Shown here in pieces: positions 10,326 through 20,630 of a stretch of 64,000 nucleotides of DNA (its first letter is position 1; every line of letters begins with the position of its first letter). Below the pieces are notes generated by a model. That model was given only the letters and a program-made list of their open reading frames with translations, made no database searches and had not been told where the DNA came from. The translations under genes were made by a program, and so were the position numbers. Source of the DNA: Euglena gracilis (taxonomy: Eukaryota > Euglenida > Euglenophyceae > Euglenales). Where the stretch lies: assembly GCA_039621445.1 (NCBI GenBank), contig CP154956.1, positions 81,650,474 through 81,714,473 on the forward strand. Reading direction: 5' to 3'.

Positions 10326-11096
10326 TGGGGGAGCACACGGCTGGCCGACGGCGTGACGGAAGCCGGGTCAGGTTGCCTATCTCATATGGGCAGCAAATGC
10401 CTAATTTGGCGTGCCAGTTCCGTATTTTGAGAGGCAAATTCCTAATTTTGAGGAGGAAATTCCTAATTTCATGTGTAAATTCTTAATTTTCAGTGGCAAA
10501 TGCCTAATTTTGGGTGCAAAATCCCATTTTCATGTGGAAAATGCACAATTTTGGCTGGCATGAATGGCAAATGTATATTTCGGGTGAAAATTGCTTAATT
10601 TCAGCACCTAATGCCTAAATTTGGTGTGCAAATGCTTCATGTTGGGTGCCAAATCTTAATTTCGGATGTTCGTTTTGAATTATCTTTCGAATTCTACAAG
10701 AGGGGCTACAATTTTGAGCACTTGAAACCATTTCACACAATATTTGGGCCTTTTTTCGTCCATTATTAGGTAAATTTTGCCAGTGGGACACCAGCTGAGC
10801 ATTTTTCAGTCATTCGAATCATATGTAGGCAAATAACCCTTCACAATGACTATAGAATGACCCCAAAAAAGGCTAAAATGGTCAAAATTGGTCAAAAAGT
10901 CCAAAATCGGCAAAATTGATAAAAATTGGCAAAAAATGACTTCAAATGGGCAAAAATGCAGCCTCCGCCAACGATGAACATGACCTTGAAGGGAGATTGA
11001 CGGCGAAATTGCTTCTGCATTGCAAGGCTGTGCCTCGGGTCATTTTCCTGTGAGTCACACGGCTGGCCGACGGCTGGCCGACGGCGTGCTCCCCCA
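10326..11096. mobile_element. Short-TIR element, word GGCTGGCCGACGG (about 770 bp)
   Basis: Begins TGGGGGAGCAC and ends GTGCTCCCCCA, an 11-bp perfect TIR, each followed inward by CGGCTGGCCGACGG in single or tandem form. It abuts element M7. The interior is mostly a degenerate ~22-bp tandem repeat (10385-10665). No gene is evident and no TSD is clear. Confidence 0.55.
10385..10665. repeat. Degenerate tandem repeat, about 22 bp, GCAAATGCCTAATTTTGNGTG
   Basis: About a dozen diverged copies of a CAAAT-GCCTAATTT phrase in tandem, A/T-rich against the G/C-rich surroundings. Confidence 0.7.
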
Positions 11097-11391
11097 CTGG
11101 CAGTGGCTGAAAATTTCCCTCCCCCCGAAAATCCCCCCTGAAATCGTCCCGATTTTGGTGGTTCTACCTTATGCTTCCGGGGGTCCGAACCCCCCCTGAA
11201 AAAGCCCAGTCCCCCCCCCCAAAAGTCAACAAAAGCACGAGGTAAGGGCTTTTTGGAAGGAAGTCTTTTTTCTAAACAGGCCGTGGTGGCGCCGGCATGG
11301 TCCCCGGGGTAGGACTTTGGCCTCTTTGATTTTTTGTCCTTGTGAACCATCATTGGTGCTCTTTGTTTGGGCCTCACTCTTTACCATGCCC
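11097..11391. other. Spacer with a weak minus-strand reading frame
   Basis: On the minus strand, KDKKSKRPKSYPGDHAGATT and CLEKRLPSKKPLPRAFVDF read plausibly over about 40 codons (11225-11345), then C/G runs intervene. No family recognised. Confidence 0.25.
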
Positions 11392-11588
11392 CCCCCCCTT
11401 TATGTACCTCCCCCCGGGAGGCCAAAACCGGGCAGGAGGTACATAATGGGGGGGAGGTACACAATGGGGGGGGGCAAGTTTTTCTTTGGCGGGACATGGG
11501 AGAAGGTGGTGCTACCCCCCCCCCATTATGTACCTCCCCCCCAGGGGGTACACAATGGGGGGGGTACACAATGGGGGGGGGCATGGTA
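11392..11588. mobile_element. TA-flanked C-run element M5 (197 bp), word GTACAYAATGGGG
   Basis: Begins TACCATGCCCCCCC..TATGTACCTCC and ends GTACACAATGGGGGGG..CATGGTA. The word GTACAYAATGGGG is repeated six times in both orientations. The terminal TACCATGCCCC matches the M4 right terminus. Confidence 0.7.
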
Positions 11589-12440
11589 GTCGTGCACCAG
11601 CAGGTGCCATGTCCATCTTGGGTTCAGATTCCAGGGGGTGTTCCCCCCGTGACTCCCCCCCCCCCCGTGACCCCACCGTGACCAGAACAAAGACCCTTCG
11701 GCCAATTTTTTCGGAAACCAATTTTGGCCGGTGATGCTTAATTTGACATTGCAGAATTTTGTTCACCCACAAAAAAAATTTGTTCACCCACAACATCAAG
11801 CGTCCACATCACCGTCCCGCCCCGGAACCTCGGCCACTAAAGTCCCTTCAGCCTCTGCTTAACCCCTCTTACTATCCATGGGGTTCCCCCATCTGTACAT
11901 AGCCTCCATCCCCCCCCGAACACTCAAATCCAGTAGGCTGTGCCACTGGTCGGTGGATTCGGTTCGCCCCACCACCGCTAAACCTTTCCGGCCGAGGCCA
12001 CTGGGCTTGGACTACACAAAAAAAAATTTGTTCACCCAGCTTGCGAACATAATCATCGAACTGGTTCCCCCTGGGGGGGCATGGCTGGTCTTTTGTTCAG
12101 GGCCGCACCCCCCTCCCGTGCCGGGGCCGGGACCGGCCCCCCCTTGCCGGGGTCCGTCCCCCCAGCCGCCAGCCCGTGGGGGGGGGGGGGGTGCGGGTGC
12201 CCCCGCCGGAACCGTGTTTTTCCCCAAAAATGGTGGGCTCAAGTCATTTTCAGGTGTTTCCCCCGGGTTCCCTCCCGGCTGGACTCCCCGCGTAGGATCG
12301 GTAACAACATTTCAAAAATTCTCCAAACTCCCATTGAAAACCTTTGGTGCTATCCTTCGAAATGTGTGAACTTTGGTTTCCAACCCAAAAAATTCAAATA
12401 GCACAAAGAATGCCACACACCAACACCGATGTCCGGGAGT
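11589..12440. other. Repeat-rich spacer; holds a 54-bp dispersed repeat and a coil-motif fragment
   Basis: 11924-11977 matches 20550-20603 over 54 bp (TCAAATCCAGTAGGCTGTGC ... CGCCCCACCACCG). 12024-12052 (CACCCAGCTTGCGAACATAA) matches 39060-39090; on the minus strand both encode QF(A/D)DYVRKLGE, so a piece of the coiled-coil gag-like gene is present here. No intact gene. Confidence 0.5.

Positions 12441-12441
<1 letters not shown>

Positions 12442-12496
<55 letters not shown>
12442..12496. repeat. (CA)n microsatellite, about 27 units
   Basis: Uninterrupted CA dinucleotides. Confidence 0.95.
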
Positions 12497-12498
<2 letters not shown>

Positions 12499-12588
12499 GA
12501 ATGGGTCAAAAGGTGGCCGGAGGGCGTCCGGCAGTTGGAAAATCCCCTGTCACAATTGAATCAATCCACTTCCACCGTAGAATTCAAG

Positions 12589-13207
12589 TACCCTCACCCC
12601 CCCCCCTATTTGGCTAATGGCCGGGCTCCTTCAGACCCCCCATTAGCCAATTAGGGGGGGGGACAATTACCGTTTTTGGCCCAAAAATGGGGGGTTGATA
12701 ATCGGGTCACCCATGGTACCCCCCTTTTGGGCCAATGTCTCCCGATCCCCTCCCCCTAATTGACCCGGCCGGAGCAGTTTTTGTGAAAAAGTTTGCCAGC
12801 CTATTAACGTTAACGCTTTATGACCCCTGGGTTAAACCATTCATCTCTTTAAAGACCCTGGGGAGGTTGCTGGGCCAGGGCGATCCCATGGTGCCGTATA
12901 CCAGGTTGGTGGGGTTGTGAGCCCCCGTGTGACCCCATAATTTTTGGCGTGTGCAAAATTGGTCGATTTTTTGTGCATTTTTGGATTGGTCATGACTTTT
13001 TCTTATCCAGCAATTTTTAACATTTTCAAAACGGACGTTTTTGGAGGTTTTCTGAGCCCTTGCCGGAATTGGCCAAAGTTGGCCAAGGGAACGTCCATTG
13101 GCCAATTGGGCTAACCCCCCCCCCCTAATTGGCTAATGGACCTCCCTTAAGAACCCCCCAATTAGCCAATTAGGGGGGGGGGCAATTAGGGGGGGGGGGT
13201 GAGGGTA
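12589..13207. mobile_element. TA-flanked C-run element M6 (619 bp), word TAATTGGCTAATGG
   Basis: The left terminus is TACCCTCACCCCCCC..TTTGGCTAAT. The right terminus, read inward, is TACCCTCACCCCCCC..TAATTGG. The word CCATTAGCCAATTAGGGGG occurs in inverted pairs at each end. No gene inside. Confidence 0.7.
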
Positions 13208-13386
13208 GTTGTCAAATTTCCAAGAAATCTTGATGATTTGAATTCCACTTCCAAAACTTCAACTTCTGATAATGGTCAAGAAAAAAACCCACAAATGTCT
13301 GTGAAATGGGGATAATTAGCTACCTTTGAGGTTTTTGTTCAAACTCGAGAATGAATTGGAAGGTTTCCGAAAAGTGGATTTAAGCG

Positions 13387-15169
13387 GGCTCCCGGATCTG
13401 GCCTGGGGGGGGGGGGGGTTGTGGGCCGACCCTAGGGTCGGCCCACGGTCGCCAAAGGTCGCCAAAGGTCGCTATGGTCGACCCCCCCCCCCAGGCTGTG
13501 GGGTGGGTGGCGACCCTAGAAACCCTTGTGGGCCGACCCTAGGGTCGACTTAGGGTCGGCCCACCCCACGACCTCCCCCCCCCCCCCCAACCTTAGGGTC
13601 GACTTAGGGTCGTCCCACCCCCCGCCCGCCCCCCCCCCTGCCACCTCAGGGTCGACTTAGGGTCGGCCCACCCCACGACCTCCCCCCCCCTCCAAAGAAA
13701 AAAAAATTTTCAGGCCCCAAAATAACAAAATTCCTTGTGTTACCCACCCGTTTTGGGGGGCAAATCCCTTGTGTAACCCAACTGATTTGGGGGGACAAAT
13801 CCCTTTCGTTGCCCAACTGTTCGGCGGCCGCAAAATAGCAAAATCCCTTGTGTAACCCAACCGATCTGGGGGGCAAATCCCTTTTGTTGCCCAACTGTTC
13901 GAGGGCCCCAAAATAACAAAATCCCTTGTGTTACCCACCCGTTTTGGGGGGCAAATCCCTTGTGTAACCCAACCGACCTAGGGGGCAAATCCCTTTTGTT
14001 GCCCAACTGTTCGGGGGCCCCAAAATAACAAAATCCCTTGTGTTACCGACCCGTTTTGGGGGGCAAATCCCTTGTGTAACCCAACCGATCTGGGGGGCAA
14101 ATCCCTTTTGTTGCCCAACTATTCGAGGGCCCCAAAATAACAAAATCCCTTGTGTTATCCACCCGTTTTGAGGGGCAAATCCCTTGTGTAACCCAACCGA
14201 TCTGGGGGGCAACTCCCTTTCGTTGCCCAACTGTTCGAGGGCCCCAAAATAACAAAATCAGTTGTGTTACCCACCCATTTTGGGGGACAAATCCCTTTTG
14301 TTGCCCAACTGTTCGAGGGCCCCTAAATAACAAAATCCCTTGTGTTACCCACCCGTTTTGGGGGGCAAATCCCTTTTGTTGCCCAACTGTTCGAGGGCCC
14401 CTAAATAACAAAATCCCTTGTGCTACCCACCCGTTTTGGGGGGCAAATCCCTTGTGTAACCCAACCGATCTGGGGGGCAAATCCCTTTTGTTGCCCAACT
14501 GTTCGGGGGCCCCAAAATAACAAAATCCCTTGTGTTACCGACCCGTTTTGGGGGGCAAATCCCTTTTGTTGCCCAACTGCTCGAGGGCACCTAAATAACG
14601 AAATCCCTTGTGTTACCCACCCGTTTTGGGGAGCAAATCCCTTGTGTAACCCAACTGATTTGGGGGGACAAATCCCTTTTGTTGCCCAACTGTTCGAGGG
14701 CCCCAAAATAAAAAAATCCTTTGTGTTACCCACCCGTTTTGGGGGGCAATCCCTTTTGTTGCCCAACTGTTCGAGGGCCCCTAAATAACAAAATCCCTTG
14801 TGCTACCCACCCGTTTTGGGGGGCAAATCCCTTTTGTTGCCCAGCCTAGGGTTGCAGGGGGGGGAGAGGTCGTGGGGTGGGCCGACCCTAAGTCGACCCT
14901 AGGGTTGCAGGGGGGGGGGGGAGGTCGTGGGGTGGGCCGACCCTAAGTCGACCCTAGGGTTGTAGGGGGGGAGGTCGTGGGGTGGGCCGACCCTAAGTCG
15001 ACCCTAGGGTCGGCCCACGACCCTAAGTCGACCCTAAGCCGGCGACCCTAGGGTCGGCCCACTAGGGGGGTCTCCCGGACGGCTCTTTGGGCGACCTTTG
15101 GCGACCTTTGGCGACCGTGGGCCGACCCTAGGGTCGGCCCACAACCCCCCCAGGCCAGATTTACCCCCC
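13387..15169. mobile_element. Long inverted-repeat element, family GACCCTAGGGTCG, filled with satellite (1.78 kb)
   Basis: The direct repeat GATTTAAGCG flanks it exactly at 13377-13386 and 15170-15179. The termini share ATCTGGCCTGGGGGG then TTGTGGGCCGACCCTAGGGT then CGGCCCACGGTCGCCAAAGG in inverted orientation. The arms contain tandem GACCCTA(A/G)GTCG units. The interior (13700-14845) is a satellite array. A 9-11 bp target duplication with long TIRs suits a non-autonomous Mutator-like or foldback element; the class is inference. No protein is encoded; long reading frames there are satellite translations. Confidence 0.75.
13700..14845. repeat. Satellite array inside the 13.4-kb element
   Basis: Two alternating modules repeat: CAAATCCCTTGTGTTACCCA..CCGTTTTGGGGGG and CAAATCCCTTTTGTTGCCCA..ACTGTTCGAGGGCCCC, sometimes with TGTGTAACCCAACCGATCTG between. 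Higher-order units of roughly 90 to 150 bp result. Related CAAGGGATT phrases occur at 2040-2115 and 57400-57610. Confidence 0.85.
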
Positions 15170-15329
15170 GATTTAAGCGCGCACAATGGTCCCTTGGGTG
15201 CTCCCCCCCCTTTTAGACTGTTGACGACCCCAACGGTCTACACCCCCTCCCTTGCGACTTTAGTCGGACTCCGGGGGTGTTGGGGTCGCGGGGGGGTCGC
15301 GGGGGGGTCGCGGGGGGGGGGGTCGCGGG
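15170..15329. other. GTCGCGGGGG-rich target segment
   Basis: Starts with the 10-bp direct repeat of the preceding element and ends in tandem GTCGCGGGGGG units, the target of the next element. Confidence 0.6.
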
Positions 15330-15604
15330 TAGGATTGTTTTTTTCGGAAAAATATAAAAAATATTTTTCTTTCGGAAAAATTTCGGAAAAATTTCGGAAA
15401 AATATTTTTTGATGATGAAAAAGTAACCTCACGGTTAAGCGCACTCGGGAACTGCCCCCAAGGCCCTGCCCGTGCCCTCTTTTTGCCCCATAGGGCGCGG
15501 CGAGGAGTTAGTTCCGCCAAACAATTGTTCATCATTGGGTGTCAGATGACAAAAGGCCAATAAATGGATGGGAGTTGGGAAAACAATGAACATCAAAGGC
15601 AAAC

Positions 15605-15800
15605 TCAAGCACTTAGTGCCATATGATTGTAGCGGATGTACACCTCACGGGCAAGTTTGTCGAACTCAATGCGAGTCCGGCCATCGGACTGAAAATCAGC
15701 GGAGCTGAACACACGTTCAACGGACGCCTGTGCGGCCGCAATGGCTCCCAAAAGGCGGCCAAGGGAAGAAACGGTGGTTGAAGCATCCATCTCAACTGGC
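15605..15800 (-). CDS. hAT transposase C-terminal dimerisation domain
   Basis: About 65 codons ending at a stop at 15605. The sequence SLGRLLGAIAAAQASVERVF-SSADFQSDGRTRI, then LAREVYIRYNHM, is the hAT C-terminal signature (a short hydrophobic helix, xxVERVFS, R, then a helix ending N). It ends about 275 bp from the left TIR. Confidence 0.8.
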
Positions 15801-16090
15801 TCAACAATGAAATGAATGAATGAAGGTGGATACTTTGTATAAAAAAAACACAAACTACAATTGATTGTTGTCTGCAGGGTTTTTTTCATGACCCGGGAGG
15901 AGGGGGAGGTCCGGACCCACCCACCCACCCCCCAAGGAGGGGGGGGGCGGGGTGCTCGGGGGGACCCACGTTTGGGGGTCGATTTTTGGGGCCCAAAAAA
16001 AAACTGGTCTCTAGGCATGGTGTAGGAGGTTAACATGTGGAATTGTCCCAAAACTGCCCCCCCCCCCCCTCCCAAACAACAAAACATTGT

Positions 16091-16345
16091 TCAATTGCCT
16101 ACCATCATCACAACCACGCCACAAAACATCCCCCAAAAGTTTGTCGAATGAGGGGCGTGCTTCACACTATCAGGGTAAAGGACAAACCAGAAACTACAAG
16201 GATGGCAGTTTATGTCCTCGCTGTCTTTAAACTTTCCGGTGCACCCAATGAACTCGATCAAGTCGTCCAACACGGGGGTCTTTGGCACCATCAATGGGTC
16301 CAATTCGGCACAAAATGTGGAGATGCCTCTCAAAGTTGCGTGCAA
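16091..16345 (-). pseudogene. Middle coding block of the same hAT element, unassigned
   Basis: The peptide includes GISTFCAELDPLMVPKTPVL and DDLIEFIGCTGKFKDSEDIN. It lies between the BED block and the dimerisation block in the same strand. It does not show the hAT catalytic D or the DN(G)..N motif, so it may be a remnant of the region between them. Confidence 0.4.
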
Positions 16346-16592
16346 GGGGTTATCCTGAACAGAGGGATTTCAGACCCATCAAACCCAGCAAATACGCACA
16401 GAGGCTCAGTTTCGAGATATTGAAAATTTTGTTGTTTTTGTTTTTTGGCCTGAAATGGCCAAAGGGGGGGGCTCATCCAGGGGGGTGGTTCCCGGGCTGT
16501 TTTTAAACAAATTGTTTAAAACAGGTTTTTTTCCCCTATTTGTAGTGTTTTATTCAAAACCTAGCCATTCCTTTGCAACAAAGGCCAAAGTT

Positions 16593-17024
16593 TCACTGAA
16601 ATTTCATTGCAAAAACGGAAAAATATTGCATAGCCTTCGGCGCTGGGAATCCCCCCTGACCATGACCATCAAAAAAAGGGTGATTGGAAGAAGTTCTCCT
16701 GGTAACCACGCTCTTTGCAGGCTTGGGTGTATGCAATGTGTGGTTGATGCCGATTGGACAATTTGGAGACATTGAAGACACAGAGGATTGAGAATCTTCA
16801 TGATTGCGGGGCTCCTCCTCATAAGGGTGGACCACTGCAACCGGCACAACGTTGCTCCGGTGACATGCTTCGTAATGCTGAGTCATCCGGGTGATATTGG
16901 CTTTCTGAATCCATTCACAATGGCAACAGTGGGCCTTGACTGCCTTCGCTACATCACAAACTGCCCCATCCTTGTTCTTCGGCACAAACTGTTCCCATAT
17001 GGCATGCTTTCTGTGGCGACCCAT
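16593..17024 (-). CDS. hAT transposase N-terminus with BED zinc finger
   Basis: 143 codons from ATG 17024. Residues 1-50 hold a BED finger: HAIWEQFV with the conserved W and F, then HCCHCEWIQKANITRMTQHY with the CxxC pair and a following HYEAC. BED fingers bind transposon ends in hAT proteins. The frame stops at 16593 beside T-rich, intron-like sequence (16350-16590). It is the first coding block of the 15330-17194 element. Confidence 0.75.
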   Translation of the reverse strand: MGRHRKHAIWEQFVPKNKDGAVCDVAKAVKAHCCHCEWIQKANITRMTQHYEACHRSNVVPVAVVHPYEEEPRNHEDSQSSVSSMSPNCPIGINHTLHTPKPAKSVVTRRTSSNHPFFDGHGQGGFPAPKAMQYFSVFAMKFQ

Positions 17025-17460
17025 GAAAATATCCCGAGAAAGGAGTGGGAAGATAAAAACTTTTCCTCATTGTGCCTTGCTTCAAAAAAAAATTTCCATA
17101 TTTTTCCACTCGGAAAAATATAATTTATTTTTCCTAGAAAAATTTCGGAAAAATTTCCATTATATTTTTCGGAAAAATTTCAAGTACAATCCTAGTCGCG
17201 GGGGGGTCGCGGGGGAAACACCCCCTCCGAAAAAATCAAATTGCAGAAAGTCGCATTTTTGGGAAGCGGGGGGGATCGAAGATGAAGCACGAGGAACACC
17301 CTTTGGAGAGAAATGAGGAACCGAATAAACAAACAGGCCTATGCCCCACTCAAAATCTCAGAACCTACATTGTATGCTAACCCACACAATGTGTTCACCA
17401 TATTCCGACCGAGCACATAAAATCCTCATGATGCCTTCTGAAAATGTGTGCACGTGTGTG

Positions 17461-17994
<534 letters not shown>

Positions 17995-18061
17995 CCCACT
18001 CACTCCCCACTCCCACTCCCCACTCCCCACTCCCCACTCCCCACTCCCCACTCCCCACTCA
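17995..18061. repeat. (ACTCCCC)n minisatellite
   Basis: About nine tandem CACTCCC(C) units. Confidence 0.9.
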
Positions 18062-18139
18062 CCCGGTGAATAAAAAGGAAGTGGTGTCACAGGCAAAAGA
18101 TTGCTTCGGTCCAATGGAAATTCTTGCCAAGGGGAATGG

Positions 18140-18420
18140 CACATGCCCCCCCCCCCCCTTTACTCGGGGACATCCATGGCCGCTCCTCCTTTCCCAGGGG
18201 GAAAATTGCTTGCCCCCCCCCCTTTTGGAGTAACAATCAATCACCCCCCCCCTTCCTTCCGGGGGGATAATAATTCGCCCCCCCCCTCCCGGGGGGAAAT
18301 AAAAATTTGCCCTCCCCCCCTTCCGGGGGGGGGGGATGAAAATTCACCCTCCCCCCCCTTCCGGGGGGTTTGAAAAAATCGGCCTCCCCCCCTCCGGGGG
18401 GGAATGTGCTCAAAACTCAA
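18140..18420. repeat. Tandem C-run/G-run units, about 40 bp
   Basis: Five to seven copies of a unit built from a short A/T word, CCCCCCCC, TTCCGGGGGG. Each unit pairs a C-run with a G-run around CCGG, so each can form a small hairpin. Confidence 0.7.
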
Positions 18421-18789
18421 TCTCCTTGAAGGGATTCAAAAAATTGGGGAAAAAATCCGAAAAATTCTTGCAAGAGTGTCTAAATAAATCCCCAGGGGCT
18501 ATGGCCATCCCTACCATCTCACACTCTGCCTACTTATTTTTTGCTCTCGGGACTCTCCAACTGCCAGGGGTCAGCGACGCCACCACCCGAGCCTTGGCCG
18601 CCACAAGGCACCGTGGGAAAGGGCGGCGGCAATAGGGATGCTCAAATTTTAGTCCCTGGCTCTTTGAATGTAATTTGAAAGGATTTCAACCCAAAATGAA
18701 AATTTCAGTTTCAATTTCCGCGATTTACAAAAATCGCGAATTTATGGGAATTCTTCACTGTAGGACCTTTTTTCTCCCCAAGCCCATTC
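18421..18789. other. Spacer with a short unassigned reading frame
   Basis: 18490-18630 (plus) reads AMAIPTISHSAYLFFALGTL and on to TRALAATRHRGKGRRQ with normal composition. It may be a transposon fragment; it was not identified. Confidence 0.25.
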
Positions 18790-20283
18790 GTTTCTTAATG
18801 CAAGAGTCCCACGGAATAGGGCTCGGCCTCAACCTGCAGAAGTGCGTCATGTGGGGCCCCGGATCCAGAAGTACGCCGAGTTGTGAAAGGATGCAAGTGG
18901 TCCCCTGGACCCCAGGGGAAGGCATCACCGTCCTGGGCATCCCAGTTGACCACCCAGCCTCTACGGACACCACACAAACGGTGTGGGAGGCTTCCGCCGC
19001 CAAAATCGAGAAGGCCGCATCCACCATCACGTCCGTCACCGACGCTCATGTAGCGCACCATTTGCTTCGGAGCTGTCTGGATGGCTGCAACGTTAACCAC
19101 CTGCTTCGGGCATCCCACTCATATGGCAGCCAGGACCAGGTGAGAAGCTGCGCTGAGGTGATCCTTAACTCCTTTGAAGACATCCTGGGCACGGCACTGA
19201 ACACACAACAGTGGGCCCACGCTTCCCTGCCCTTGTCAAGTGGCGGCTGCGGCCTCCGCATCCCAACCTTCACACAGCCTGCGGCCAGAATTTCCTGCCT
19301 TGCAGACTTCTACTGTGATGGGGCACGACGGGTTGGTGTTCCCGGCTACGCAACCTCCCCACAGCCCTCCCTCATTACGCCTGTCCTGGACGACCTAAGG
19401 GGCAGGCTAGGGGCAAATCACGCCACGGTCACCACCTTCCTCAGCAACCCTCAACGTATCGCGTCTGCGGACTCAAGAACCCCGGAAACAGAAATGGTGG
19501 AATCATGAGCTCGGCAAGAAGACGATGGATGACCTGGTGGACCAGGCTCGGCACCGGGACCAAAACCGCCTCCTCGAACAGGCCACAGGTTTCGGGCATG
19601 GCTGGATGTCAGCAACCCCCTCAAACAACTCCCACACCACTTTCTCCAGTGAAGAGTACACCTTGGGGTTGAAGTGGTGGCTGGGTCTCCCGGTGCTGAA
19701 CGACGTCAGCCAACCATGCACGGGATGCAACCAGCCCCTAGACAAGGAGGGTGACCACCTCCTTTGCTGTCGGCGGAATAACTTCGCCACCCGCCACAAC
19801 GCTGTTCAGGACGCACTGTTCCAAACCTTGTCCAACAGCGGACAGCGGGTACAGAAGGAGGTTTCCCTGCCAACGGCCCGAGATAGCCACCTCCGCCCGG
19901 CCGACCTCCTCCTAGACTGCTGGTCTGACGGGAAGCCGACAGCGCTGGATGTCACCGTCTGCCACGGATGGCAGGCGAGTGAACACACTGCCACCCGCGA
20001 ACGGTGGAGATCCTTCCTGAAGAGAAGGGAGGAGGCCAAAAAGCAGAAGTACAACATCCCATGCCAGCAAGCAGGCTGGGGCTTCACGCCCTTTGCCCTG
20101 GGAACGTGGGGGGGCATGGGGCCCGAGACAGCCAAAACCCTGAGCCGGGTGGCGAAACGCGCCTCGTCCTGGCAACAGGGGGCGGAACGAGAATTAAAGG
20201 AGGCGGAGATCTACCAGAACGTCGCAATCGCCCTACTACGCGAAGTCTTCCATCTCCTGCAACCCAAGCTCATTCTCCGTTAA
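18790..20283 (+). pseudogene. LINE reverse transcriptase C-terminus + CCHC + restriction-like endonuclease
   Basis: The first block (to 19508) has GLGLNLQKCVMWGPG, the RT segment after the missing catalytic box, then ITVLGIPV and HHLLRSCLDGCNVNHLLRA of the thumb. A frame change near 19450-19490 joins KWWNHELGKKTMDDLVDQAR and the second block. That block holds a CCHC finger (CTGCNQPLDKEGDHLLCC) and the RLE residues RPADLLLD..ALDVTV (R-x-x-D and D-V-T), ending QPKLILR at 20283. The layout matches LINE clades using a PD-(D/E)XK-like endonuclease. Missing the RT active site and frameshifted, it is inactive. Confidence 0.85.
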
Positions 20284-20312
20284 AAAAAAAAAATAATAAT
20301 AAAAAAAAACCC
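18790..20312 (+). mobile_element. 5'-truncated non-LTR retrotransposon (RLE-type LINE)
   Basis: Starts inside the reverse transcriptase coding region and ends in an A-rich tail (AAAAAAAAAAAATAATAATA, 20282-20310), immediately followed by CA repeats. Truncation at the 5' end and poly-A at the 3' end are the usual result of target-primed reverse transcription. No target-site duplication was identified. Confidence 0.85.
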
Positions 20313-20317
20313 ACAAC

Positions 20318-20342
20318 AAGCACACACACACACACACACACA
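20318..20342. repeat. (CA)n microsatellite after the LINE tail
   Basis: About 12 CA units directly downstream of the A-rich tail. Confidence 0.9.
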
Positions 20343-20549
20343 ACCACGACCCACCGCCACTCTCCCCGTCAAGCCACGTACCGCTGCCCTGCCCCCGACC
20401 CCTCTACACTCCAGCACTGCCGTTCCCCTCAGCTCCCCGCTCCCCCTCGCCCCTCTACCCTCGCGCAACATATTGAAGGTGGGCCTTGCCCATTTTCCAC
20501 TCGCCATCCTATACCCCAGCTGTAAATTGTCATAACCGCCTGCGGACCT

Positions 20550-20603
20550 TCAAATCCAGTAGGCTGTGCCACTGGTCGGTGGATTCGGTTCGCCCCACCA
20601 CCG
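20550..20603. repeat. 54-bp dispersed repeat (other copy 11924-11977)
   Basis: Identical or nearly so to 11924-11977 across 54 bp. It contains GGTGG-12 nt-CCACC and GGATTCGGTTCG, faintly like a tRNA T-arm/B-box; a SINE origin is only a guess. It ends about 28 bp before the hAT start codon here. Confidence 0.75.
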
Positions 20604-20630
20604 TGTCCCACAGGTTATCCCCAGGCCGCC

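Larger units (their letters stand above)
15330..17194 (-). mobile_element. hAT element with TIRs and exact 8-bp TSD (1.87 kb, internally deleted)
   Basis: TSD GTCGCGGG occurs at 15322-15329 and again at 17195-17202. The TIR is TAGGATTGT, seen reversed as ACAATCCTA at 17186-17194. Subterminal GGAAAAATTTC / GAAATTTTTCC repeats fill about 90 bp inside each end, the usual hAT layout. On the minus strand it carries a BED zinc finger at one end and a hAT dimerisation domain at the other, but the catalytic middle is missing or unrecognisable. It is probably non-autonomous. Confidence 0.85.

Noticed and set aside
13646-14788. Several frames of 80-150 codons with WVTQGI-like repeats
   Set aside because: Satellite translations open on both strands; no coding bias.
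13700-14845. CRISPR-like array
   Set aside because: Repeats are contiguous and diverged without unique spacers, and the window is eukaryotic.
14840-15060. Telomere-like CCCTA repeats
   Set aside because: The units are GACCCTA(A/G)GTCG palindromes in transposon arms, not uniform telomeric repeats, and they are interstitial.
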